From NCBI GenBank assembly GCA_021788645.1, contig JAJYKK010000026.1, forward strand, positions 1 to 39,068: a stretch of 39,068 nucleotides of DNA. Direction: 5' to 3'. Made by a program: the position numbers and the translations under genes. The DNA is from Pseudomonadota bacterium. GTDB lineage: Bacteria; Pseudomonadota; Gammaproteobacteria; Burkholderiales; JAKAFK01. The notes beneath the pieces are model-generated. The model was not told the origin of the DNA. It saw only the letters and a list, made by a program, of their open reading frames with translations, and did no database searches. This document shows, piece after piece, positions 1 to 6,495 of this stretch. How positions within the stretch are numbered: the stretch's first letter is position 1; the number at the start of each line of letters is the position of its first letter.

Positions 1-1
1 C

Positions 2-154
2 GAGATTTCTCGCTTCACTCCCTACCAGGAAGTGCGTCGAATCCTGCTTGCTCGTTCTCCGGCGCAACTGAGCGTCAAGAGGGTCGAGTTGGGCACGAAA
101 GTGCGTCAACCGACTGCGGATAAATCCCATGCGCAGATATGCGCAACTTTTTAG
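2..154 (+). CDS. possible 3' end of an unidentified gene (partial)
   Basis: One frame is open from the left edge to a TAG at 152-154, giving about 50 residues with a basic, mixed composition and no recognisable motif. The other two forward frames close earlier. The stop lies 12 bases before the start of the flavin reductase, a typical within-operon gap. The frame is short and truncated, so it could be chance. No function is assigned. Confidence 0.22.
   Translation, partial: EISRFTPYQEVRRILLARSPAQLSVKRVELGTKVRQPTADKSHAQICATF
130..145. promoter_or_regulatory. inverted repeat upstream of the flavin reductase, possible operator
   Basis: TGCGCA-GATA-TGCGCA is a perfect 6-4-6 inverted repeat ending 21 bases before the reductase start and just before its ribosome-binding site (AGGAA, 153-157). 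The position suits a repressor site or a small leader hairpin. No regulator gene is adjacent, so the role is inference. Confidence 0.3.
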
Positions 155-166
155 GAACAGCATGGC

Positions 167-1243
167 ATGAGCAGTTTGTTTGATCCGCTGCGACTCGGCG
201 CGATAACACTCCCCAACCGCGTCATCATGGCGCCCTTGACGCGCTGCCGCGCGAGCGCAGGGAGGGTTCCAAACCCGTTGATGGCGGAATATTATGCGCA
301 GCGCGCCGGCGCCGGGCTCATCCTGAGCGAGGCGACGTCGGTTACCCCCAAGGGGGTCGGCTATCCGGATACGCCTGGAATCTGGTCGGATGATCAGATT
401 GCGGGATGGAAACAGGTGACCCAAGCGGTTCATGCGAAGGGGGGACGCATATTCCTGCAGTTGTGGCATGTCGGCAGGGTATCCCATCCTTCATACCTCG
501 GGGGCGACTTGCCGGTCGCCCCCAGCGCCATTCCGCCGGAAGGCCATGTGAGCCTGCTGCGACCCCAGGTTCCCTATGTGGTGCCGAGGGCACTGGCGCT
601 CTCGGAGATCCCGGGGATCGTCGAGGCCTATCGGAAGGGTGCGGAGAATGCGAAGCACGCGGGGTTCGACGGCGTCGAAGTGCATGGCGCGAATGGCTAC
701 CTGCTCGATCAGTTTCTGCAGGATAGCACCAACAAACGCACCGATGCCTATGGGGGCGCCCTCCAGAATCGGGCAAGACTCCTGCTCGAGGTGACGGATG
801 CGGTCGTGTCCGTATGGGGGGCAGCCCGGGTGGGCATGCACCTTGCGCCGCGGGGCGATGCGCACTCCATGGGGGACTCGAACCGTCTGGCGACCTTCGG
901 CTACGTCGCCGAAGAACTCGGGAAACGAGGCATCGCCTTCATCTTCACGCGGGAAAAGCTGGCGGGCGACAGCATCAGTCCGGCGCTCAGGAAGCGATTC
1001 GCGGGCGTGCTGATCGCAAACGAGGGATTCACCCTGGAAACCGCTCAGCAGGTGCTTAATGCGGGGCATGCCGACGCGGTCGCCTTTGGCAAGGACTTCA
1101 TCGCCAACCCCGATCTGCCGCGCCGCCTGAAACAGAATACGCCGCTCAACCCCTGGCATGCCGAAACATTTTATGGATACGGCATGCCGGATCCCGCCGT
1201 AGGGTATACCGACTACCCAAGCCTCGCGCACGAAAAGGCATAG
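167..1243 (+). CDS. alkene reductase, Old Yellow Enzyme family (NemA-like)
   Basis: FMN-dependent, NAD(P)H-using reductase of activated C=C bonds and electrophiles such as N-ethylmaleimide or nitro compounds; cytosolic. The 358-residue length fits the family. Visible motifs are MAPLTRCR near residue 22, LQLWHVGR near 97, and the substrate/catalytic block HGANGYLLDQFLQD near 169, with the paired His and Asn and the proton-donating Tyr. The C-terminal AFGKDFIANPDLP phosphate-binding block and the final GYTDYP are also present. The start at 167 follows AGGAA by about ten bases. Oddity: where the family has (I/V)-R-(L/I)-S-P with an FMN-contacting Arg, this protein has GMHLAP, placing His225 at the Arg position. 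Family assignment is firm; substrate is unknown. Confidence 0.9.
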   Translation: MSSLFDPLRLGAITLPNRVIMAPLTRCRASAGRVPNPLMAEYYAQRAGAGLILSEATSVTPKGVGYPDTPGIWSDDQIAGWKQVTQAVHAKGGRIFLQLWHVGRVSHPSYLGGDLPVAPSAIPPEGHVSLLRPQVPYVVPRALALSEIPGIVEAYRKGAENAKHAGFDGVEVHGANGYLLDQFLQDSTNKRTDAYGGALQNRARLLLEVTDAVVSVWGAARVGMHLAPRGDAHSMGDSNRLATFGYVAEELGKRGIAFIFTREKLAGDSISPALRKRFAGVLIANEGFTLETAQQVLNAGHADAVAFGKDFIANPDLPRRLKQNTPLNPWHAETFYGYGMPDPAVGYTDYPSLAHEKA

Positions 1244-1281
1244 GAAAACGGTCAAAGCACCGCATGCCCAACGGTGACGAT

Positions 1282-1309
1282 GGGGCCCGCAGGTCGACCT
1301 GCGGGCCCC
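1282..1309. repeat. perfect 28-bp palindrome after the flavin reductase
   Basis: GGGGCCCGCAGGTC is followed immediately by its exact reverse complement, with no loop, 39 bases after the reductase stop. As RNA it would form a very stable hairpin and could protect or end the transcript. It has no T-run, so it is not a classic rho-independent terminator. As DNA it could be a protein-binding site or the scar of an insertion. The sequence is seen directly; the role is inferred. Confidence 0.6.
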
Positions 1310-1504
1310 GCACCGCCGTGCCGAGAAGCGCATCGCCCACTGGCAAGAAGCGCAGCCTTCGCGACAAGCGATTCTTGGCGTTCGTGGCACACCGCCATTC
1401 GTCAGCTCCCAGCGCCGCACCGCGAGTCGCCGAGGAAGGCGCGCTCGATGGCGGCGACTTTCCCGGTGAACGGGGAAAGATGGGCAGGGAGGGCGGCGCA
1501 AGAC

Positions 1505-1547
1505 GTCGGATGTAAAGACATCCGACAGCCCTGGCGGCTGCCGCCAG
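1505..1547. repeat. two adjacent hairpins
   Basis: GTCGGATGT-AAAG-ACATCCGAC (1505-1526) has perfect 9-bp arms and a 4-base loop. Five bases later CTGGCGGC-T-GCCGCCAG (1531-1547) is a second perfect repeat. Tandem hairpins in a gene-free region may mark a structured RNA, an old mobile-element end or a transcript terminus. Confidence 0.5.
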
Positions 1548-2148
1548 CGGCTTTGGGACCCGGCAAGTGTGCCTCCCCCGAGGCGATCGTGCTGCGGGCT
1601 CTGAGGTTCCCCCACGCAAAGGGGATGTCCCCCGGGTCTCGCCCCCCCTTCGCTACAGGGGCGATGGTCCCGCCGGGAGCCCTCTCGGGCGCCCGACATG
1701 TTCTACGGGCTGCTCGGCCTGCGGACGCCGATCCCTCTTTTCGACGGTAAAGGTCGGCATCGGAACCGCGTGCCCCGGCACCCGCCGCCCCCCGGCCCAT
1801 ACCGAATCCGTCGGGCGACTTTACATATCGAGCCTCGCGTAAACGCACTCGCAGGCGATACGTCCTAAGAAACAGCGAGATCACTGCTGCGGAACACTTC
1901 TTGCTACAAGAGTCTGAAGGCACCCTGCCGGCCTCTATAAACCAAATCTGCGCAGGCGTCGTTACGCAGCGCCCGAGGGGGACTCGGAATCCGCTTCAAC
2001 ACATGGCAAAGAAGCGGAGGATGGCAAATTTCGGCGGGACCTTTGTAACGTCTTTCACTGGACCTCGCCGCCACGAGGCGGTGGAACGCCAGTGCCGGTC
2101 CATTCCGGGGCGGGTTGCCCCCGCCAAACATTCACAGGAGCACACACC

Positions 2149-2949
2149 ATGAACCCGAGCATCAAGGCACTGCTGACGGGCGCCGGGCTGGCGGTCGCAG
2201 TATCCGCCCACGCGGCCACCATCACGACCTTCGCGGCGACCTACGGCAACCTCTACGCCGGCGCCGATACCGTCTCCGGATTCAACGCGTATGACTTCGC
2301 ACCCGGTCCCGTCTTGCTGGAAGGGGCACAATCGGCCTCGACGGGCTCGAATCTGACGGGCATTTTTGAGGCTTACACGGGGGCCCATCTGGCCCCGAAC
2401 GGCAGTACCGTGGCGGCGCCGAACCTCAACACAACGGGCTCCGGTCCCGGCTATGAGCTCACCATCGCAGGCAACTTCTCCGAACATATCGACGGCATCA
2501 GCGGCGGCGTGACGAGCTTCACGCTGACCGGCGGCAACGCGGCCATGTACATCGGTGCGCCCGACTATAATTTCAGCACGGATTCCGGTTTCACCGACGG
2601 ATCACAACTCTTTAGCGGGAACATTGTCGGCGGCAATGGGACGTTCAGCGACACCGGGTTGGGGGTCACCAAGCTGGACTTCCAGGCCACCCACTATGCC
2701 GGGAACGTGTATTCTCCGGGCATTCTGGGCGGAACCTCTGTGTTCACCCTGCAAGCGCCGGGCGCCGGCAGCACCTCCTTCCTCAGCGGCATAACCTCGG
2801 TCGACGGCCACGCGGTGAGCAGCAATGACCTGCTGCTTGCCGGCGATGGAAACGTGACCCTCACGACGGTGCCGCTCCCGCCGGCTTTGTGGTTGCTGGG
2901 CTCCGGGATCGTGGGTCTCGTAGGCTTTGCCGGCAAGCGCCGTGTCTGA
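2149..2949 (+). CDS. exported protein with VPLPPA/PEP-CTERM-like sorting tail
   Basis: A 266-residue protein with an N-terminal signal peptide (about residues 1-22, ending AHA) and a low-complexity Gly/Thr/Ser/Ala-rich body. The C terminus (241-266) starts VPLPPALWLLGSG, continues as one hydrophobic helix and ends in a basic GKRRV tail. This three-part tail is the PEP-CTERM type recognised by exosortase (EpsH/XrtA-like) for sorting to the envelope or exopolysaccharide matrix. The start at 2149 is chosen over an in-frame start at 2092 because it follows ACAGGAG and begins the signal peptide. No exosortase or polysaccharide gene is in the window, so processing must be encoded elsewhere. The body matches no fold that I recognise. 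Confidence 0.8.
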   Translation: MNPSIKALLTGAGLAVAVSAHAATITTFAATYGNLYAGADTVSGFNAYDFAPGPVLLEGAQSASTGSNLTGIFEAYTGAHLAPNGSTVAAPNLNTTGSGPGYELTIAGNFSEHIDGISGGVTSFTLTGGNAAMYIGAPDYNFSTDSGFTDGSQLFSGNIVGGNGTFSDTGLGVTKLDFQATHYAGNVYSPGILGGTSVFTLQAPGAGSTSFLSGITSVDGHAVSSNDLLLAGDGNVTLTTVPLPPALWLLGSGIVGLVGFAGKRRV

Positions 2950-2965
2950 TGCGTTCGCCCGGCGC

Positions 2966-3021
2966 CCTTCACGCCTGGCCCGGGGCTTGACCCCGGCCAG
3001 GCGCGAGTCGGGGCGTGAAGG
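2966..3021 (+). terminator. nested, partly exclusive hairpins after the exported-protein gene
   Basis: The inner stem runs CGCCTGGCC (2972-2980), bulged C, GGGG, loop CTTGA, then CCCC and GGCCAGGCG (2991-3003), 13 pairs in all. An outer pair, CCTTCACGCC (2966-2975) with GGCGTGAAGG (3012-3021), shares CGCC with the inner stem, so both cannot fully form together. It lies 17 bases after the stop codon. There is no U-run, so it may act with Rho, as a 3' stabiliser, or as an attenuator. Confidence 0.5.
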
Positions 3022-3317
3022 ATGCCGTCGCACGCTTTCCCGAAGACCCAGCCGCAGCTCGCCTTTAGGGCATCCTTGCCTTGCACCCTGGCGAGGTTCA
3101 GAAGATACGACCGGCAGCCACTCGTCGGCGGTTGCCACCCGCGCTCGGCCGATGATCACTTCGGAGCCGGGGCACGCGAACCGCGCACAACGGCTGCCCG
3201 CGCCCATCTTGCCGGCGGTTCCCATGCCGCGGGGGCCTGCCCTAAGAACCTGCCCACGCCCAGCGTCGCCTGGGGCAGGCAATCGAGAATTTCCCTGGAC
3301 CGGGATAATCCATTTGT

Positions 3318-3335
3318 CATGAACAATCATTCATG
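3318..3335. promoter_or_regulatory. 6-6-6 inverted repeat, possible operator
   Basis: CATGAA-CAATCA-TTCATG sits in a short AT-rich island just downstream of a GATAAT -10-like box (3304-3309). It may be the regulated promoter of the long leader before the GGDEF gene, about 490 bases downstream. The regulator is unknown. Confidence 0.3.
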
Positions 3336-3825
3336 CGAAAATTTCGTGAGCCCGCCAGGCGAATGGAATCGAAGAGGCACATATTGCCCCCTCGGACGCT
3401 TTCCTGCCGTCCGCGCCGCCCGTTTCGGCAGGGGCCGCAGCCCCTCGGCTGGGCACACATGCCTGCGTGAGTGCGCCTGCCTCGGAGGGAGGTCGTCGGC
3501 AATGCCCGGTCGTCGTCGCGACGAGGCTTACGGTCAACGCCCCCCCCCGCGCGGTAGCGCGGCGCCTGAAAGAACTGAAGGCCAGGTTGGCCAGACGCAG
3601 CGCGCCGGTTGCTCGGACCCGAAGTTCAGGGCCGCGCTAAGCCACGGGCGCCAGCCGCAACCTGCCGGCCGACACGCCGCGTGTCGGGGCGCTCCCCGGA
3701 CAAGGCAATGTTGGGGGAACGCCGGCGGAAGGCAGCCTTGCCGTCGCAAGAGGCGTGCGGCGTAATCCGCTGGCAGCCGGGGAAGACCGGTACCTTTCTC
3801 AACAGGCCAACCAGGAAAGGAGCGC

Positions 3826-5022
3826 GTGAGCAGGCACCGACCCGAGGGATCGACCGCTGTGGCCCGGGGAGACTTCCTTCGGGGCGCGCGGTCGGCGCTC
3901 TGCCTCCTCGCCGTGAGCGGCACGCATTACATCCACATGCGCCCGATACCTGGGTTGAGCATCCCTGGGAGCAGCCGAATCGCCCCGTCGATGGGCCTCG
4001 CCAATCACGCCGCCATGGCGAGCGCGACCGTCATTTCCGCCGCGACCGTGCTGCTGGCCCTGCTGTGGCCTTCCCGTCGGCGGCGCCGCGCGTCTGCACG
4101 CAGGGGGGACCGAGCCGGGCGCGCGCGGGCGGTGCTGAAACACATGCTGGAAGGTGTGGTAGTGACGGATGCTCAGGGGCGCATCCTGTTCGTCAATCCC
4201 GCGGCGGCGGCAATCTTCGGCTACCGGACCCGCGAACTCAAGGGAAAGAACGTGTCGATGCTGATCGCGTCCTTGAGGGAGGACGCGCCCGAGGGCCATG
4301 GCAATCGCCCCGCTTGCGCCGCCACGTGCCACCCTGTCGATGCCCGTCCGCGTGAAGCGGAGGGCGTCGACCGCGACGGGGCGGTATTTCCGGTGGAACT
4401 TACGACGAGCATCGCCCGCATTGGCGAGAAGCGATTATTCGTGAGCGTCGTGCGTGACATCACGCAACGCAAGCATGCCGAAGCGCGACTCGCCCGTTTG
4501 GCCAATTACGACGATTTGACCGGACTTCCCAGTCGCGCCCTCTTCAGGGACCGCGCCAATCAGGCGCTAAGGCGTGCGGCGCGCGACCGAAGAATGCTCG
4601 CCATCCTGTATATAGACATTGATCACTTCAAAGAGGTGAACGACCGCCTGGGGCACGAAGCCGGAGACACCGTGCTGCGCATCGTCGCGGCACGGCTTTC
4701 TGCTTGCGTGCGTGACGAAGACACCGTGTCGCGCGTGGGTGGCGACGAATTCGTCGTCCTTCTCGAAGGATTCTCAAGTGATCAGGACGTCGCACTGGTC
4801 GCCGGGAAAATGGTTGAGGCGCTCGCCCATCCGTTTCGGATTGAGGGTTATGGCCAGCATGAAGTGCGCATCAGCGCCAGCGTCGGAATTGCCACGTACC
4901 CTTCCGGCGGCGCGCCCGACCTCGATCGCCTGCTCAGGCAGGCCGACTCGGCCATGTACCTTGCCAAGCGGCAGGGGAGAAACGGTTTCCAGGTGCATGG
5001 GGGCTCCACGCATCTGCCGTAA
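3826..5022 (+). CDS. PAS-GGDEF diguanylate cyclase
   Basis: Predicted to make cyclic di-GMP from two GTP. The 398-residue protein has an Arg-rich N terminus, one hydrophobic segment (about 61-82), a PAS domain (about 103-220) and a GGDEF domain (about 225-392). The signature GGDEF is intact at residues 305-309. RDED lies five residues before it, matching the RxxD inhibitory site for product feedback. The start is GTG at 3826 behind AGGAAAGGAG. With one membrane segment and no sizeable periplasmic part, the PAS domain is probably the cytoplasmic input. The neighbour at 5202 is convergent, so the gene is probably transcribed alone. Activity is likely, as all core residues are present; the ligand is unknown. 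Confidence 0.88.
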   Translation: MSRHRPEGSTAVARGDFLRGARSALCLLAVSGTHYIHMRPIPGLSIPGSSRIAPSMGLANHAAMASATVISAATVLLALLWPSRRRRRASARRGDRAGRARAVLKHMLEGVVVTDAQGRILFVNPAAAAIFGYRTRELKGKNVSMLIASLREDAPEGHGNRPACAATCHPVDARPREAEGVDRDGAVFPVELTTSIARIGEKRLFVSVVRDITQRKHAEARLARLANYDDLTGLPSRALFRDRANQALRRAARDRRMLAILYIDIDHFKEVNDRLGHEAGDTVLRIVAARLSACVRDEDTVSRVGGDEFVVLLEGFSSDQDVALVAGKMVEALAHPFRIEGYGQHEVRISASVGIATYPSGGAPDLDRLLRQADSAMYLAKRQGRNGFQVHGGSTHLP

Positions 5023-5201
5023 TGCTGATCGCGACGGGTACGCGAGCGTAGGCGATGGTGCGACGCGCCGATTCCGGCGCCTGCCATTGATCAGGCCGCA
5101 GCCGCGCCAAGTCATCGCGCCGCAGCGTCTGCGCCGCGACACCCGAGAACTCGGCAGCTTCATGAATGCTGCCCCTCTTGCATGACCGGCGGGACTGCGG
5201 C

Positions 5202-6362
5202 TCAGCATTCCACGACGACGAGCGGCACAAACATTTCCGCTTCGCTAACACCGCCGTGCACACCCATCTGCATGCGCGGCGTCTCTCCCAGCAACCGATC
5301 CTGAATGGCGTAATCGCGCTTCATGATCAACGTGTAGTCGCCGATGCGCTCGCGCAACCGCGGGTGCGGCGCACCCAGGCCGTAATAGGCTTCCGCCACC
5401 AACTCCTCGCTCTTGAACGCCAGCGCATAAGGCGCCAGCGCGGTATCGACGTAGCGCTCGAAATCGGCCCGCGCTTGCGGCCGCACATAACAATAGGCGA
5501 CACGCCGCTCGCCGCACAGCGGCATGACGAGCGTATTGGCCAGCACGGGATGATCGGCAAGGTCCAGTAGCTTCCCCGGACCGGATTCGATATGCCCGTG
5601 ATCCGCGGTCACGATGACCAGCGTGCCCGTACCCGCGACGGCGGTGACGAATCGTGTAAAGGCATCGTCCAGCCCCTCGAACAGGCGCGCCACCGCCGGC
5701 GCATGAATCCCATGCTCGTGGGCCGCCGCGTCGATGTCGGGATAGTAGGCGTAAATATACTTGCGCGCCGCGTTTTGCCGAATGACATCGCCGATCCGCT
5801 CGAACATGCCCGCCACCTCCCGATACCCCACCCGGATCGCGCGCCCCGCGTATGCGACATTGAAATCGGAGTGGACGATCTTTTCCGGGGACACGACGTA
5901 CGAGGCGACCGGCAGGCGGTCGAACACAGGCGTATGCCCGAACAGGGCATTGGGCTGAATCCCGCTCGCCTTCAGGGAACTGCCGCCAAAACGAGGTCGG
6001 AAGGGGAGCACCGTGGCGATGCAGCCGATCTCCTTGAAATAGGTGTTCCAGCCGGTCAGCGCATGCTGCTGAGGCGCGAGCCCCGTAAGGAAGGTGGTGA
6101 TGGCAGTGGTTGTCGTCGACGGAAATGTCGATGTGATGCGCCCATGCAGGCCACGGGCCAGGCGACTGCCCGAATGGCGGCGGGCGAGATACTCGTACCC
6201 CAGCCCATCGACGACCAGCAAGACCACCGCCTTCGCCCGTTCGAGCCGATCGGGCGCGAGGCTGCGCAACAAGGGATAGCCCGAGGCCTCGGCACCATAC
6301 GCCGCAAGAACAGAACTCATCAGATTGATGAGGCTGCCGCCCTGGTAGTCTGGTCTCACCAT
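5202..6362 (-). CDS. alkaline phosphatase superfamily protein (type I phosphodiesterase/nucleotide pyrophosphatase-like)
   Basis: A 386-residue metal-dependent hydrolase of the alkaline phosphatase fold. The metal-binding and catalytic elements occur in order: VLLVVDGLG (Asp near residue 52), the nucleophile region FPSTTTTAITTFLTG (about 80-94), YYPDIDAAAHEHG (about 206-218), TADHGHIE (about 253) and a late GVHGG (about 369). These match the phosphodiesterase/nucleotide pyrophosphatase (PF01663-type) family. No signal peptide is visible, so a cytosolic location is expected. ATG at 6362 follows GGAAGG and lies about 20 bases from a strong promoter. The gene is divergent from the acyl-CoA ligase. 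The substrate (nucleotide, phosphonate or phosphodiester) cannot be read from sequence. Confidence 0.85.
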   Translation of the reverse strand: MVRPDYQGGSLINLMSSVLAAYGAEASGYPLLRSLAPDRLERAKAVVLLVVDGLGYEYLARRHSGSRLARGLHGRITSTFPSTTTTAITTFLTGLAPQQHALTGWNTYFKEIGCIATVLPFRPRFGGSSLKASGIQPNALFGHTPVFDRLPVASYVVSPEKIVHSDFNVAYAGRAIRVGYREVAGMFERIGDVIRQNAARKYIYAYYPDIDAAAHEHGIHAPAVARLFEGLDDAFTRFVTAVAGTGTLVIVTADHGHIESGPGKLLDLADHPVLANTLVMPLCGERRVAYCYVRPQARADFERYVDTALAPYALAFKSEELVAEAYYGLGAPHPRLRERIGDYTLIMKRDYAIQDRLLGETPRMQMGVHGGVSEAEMFVPLVVVEC

Positions 6363-6388
6363 CGTCCTTCCCCCGTTCCGCAGACTTC

Positions 6389-6416
6389 ACTATAGATTCG
6401 ACAGCGCAGCCGTCAA
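6389..6416 (-). promoter_or_regulatory. sigma-70 promoter for the phosphodiesterase gene
   Basis: Read on the minus strand: -35 TTGACG (6416-6411), a 16-base spacer, and -10 TATAGT (6394-6389), about 27 bases before the ATG at 6362. It is one of the best consensus matches in the window. Confidence 0.65.
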
Positions 6417-6441
6417 ACTCCCGTTGCGCGCGCCGCCGCAA

Positions 6442-6475
6442 GGCAGGCACAGGAGCCTGCCGATCAGCATATAAT
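6442..6475 (+). promoter_or_regulatory. promoter region of the acyl-CoA ligase with operator-like repeat
   Basis: A perfect -10 box TATAAT at 6470-6475 lies 20 bases before the ATG at 6496. No good -35 is seen. Instead the inverted repeat GGCAGGC-ACAGGA-GCCTGCC (6442-6461) covers the -35 position, as expected for an activator or repressor site. The regulator is not identified. Confidence 0.45.
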
Positions 6476-6495
6476 AGGCGAAGGCTGCAAGAGCC

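Larger units (their letters stand above)
1244..2148. other. gene-free stretch with several strong hairpins
   Basis: About 0.9 kb without a convincing gene. The open frames here lack starts with ribosome-binding sites and have compositionally biased Arg/Pro/Ala products typical of GC-rich non-coding DNA. It holds three exact inverted repeats: 1282-1309, 1505-1526 and 1531-1547. Its last 250 bases are less GC-rich and presumably include the promoter of the exported protein at 2149. No clear sigma-70 or sigma-54 pair was found. No tRNA, CRISPR or transposase remnant was recognised. Confidence 0.6.
2950..3825. other. gene-free stretch between the exported protein and the GGDEF gene
   Basis: About 0.88 kb with no supported gene; long open frames here have no ribosome-binding site and no family resemblance. 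It starts with the alternative hairpins at 2966-3021. Around 3300-3340 the sequence becomes AT-richer, with a GATAAT -10-like box at 3304-3309 lacking a good -35 partner, and the inverted repeat at 3318-3335. The last 400 bases are GC-rich leader upstream of the GGDEF gene. I looked for the conserved core of a c-di-GMP riboswitch there and did not find it. Confidence 0.5.

Noticed and set aside
30..60. A tRNA-like T-loop (TCGAATCC) at the left edge
   Set aside because: The flanking bases do not form a T stem and no acceptor or anticodon arm is present.
491..1699. A 402-residue minus-strand frame over the flavin reductase and the following gap
   Set aside because: Overlaps a firmly identified gene and shows no motif, start signal or plausible composition.
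2010..2148. A sigma-54 promoter before the VPLPPA protein gene, as found for some PEP-CTERM genes
   Set aside because: TGGCAAATTTCGGC near 2024 has the GG and GC elements one base too close, and no other match was seen.
3340..3825. A c-di-GMP or cobalamin riboswitch in the GGDEF leader
   Set aside because: Some GC-rich hairpins are present, but the conserved cores of these riboswitches are not.
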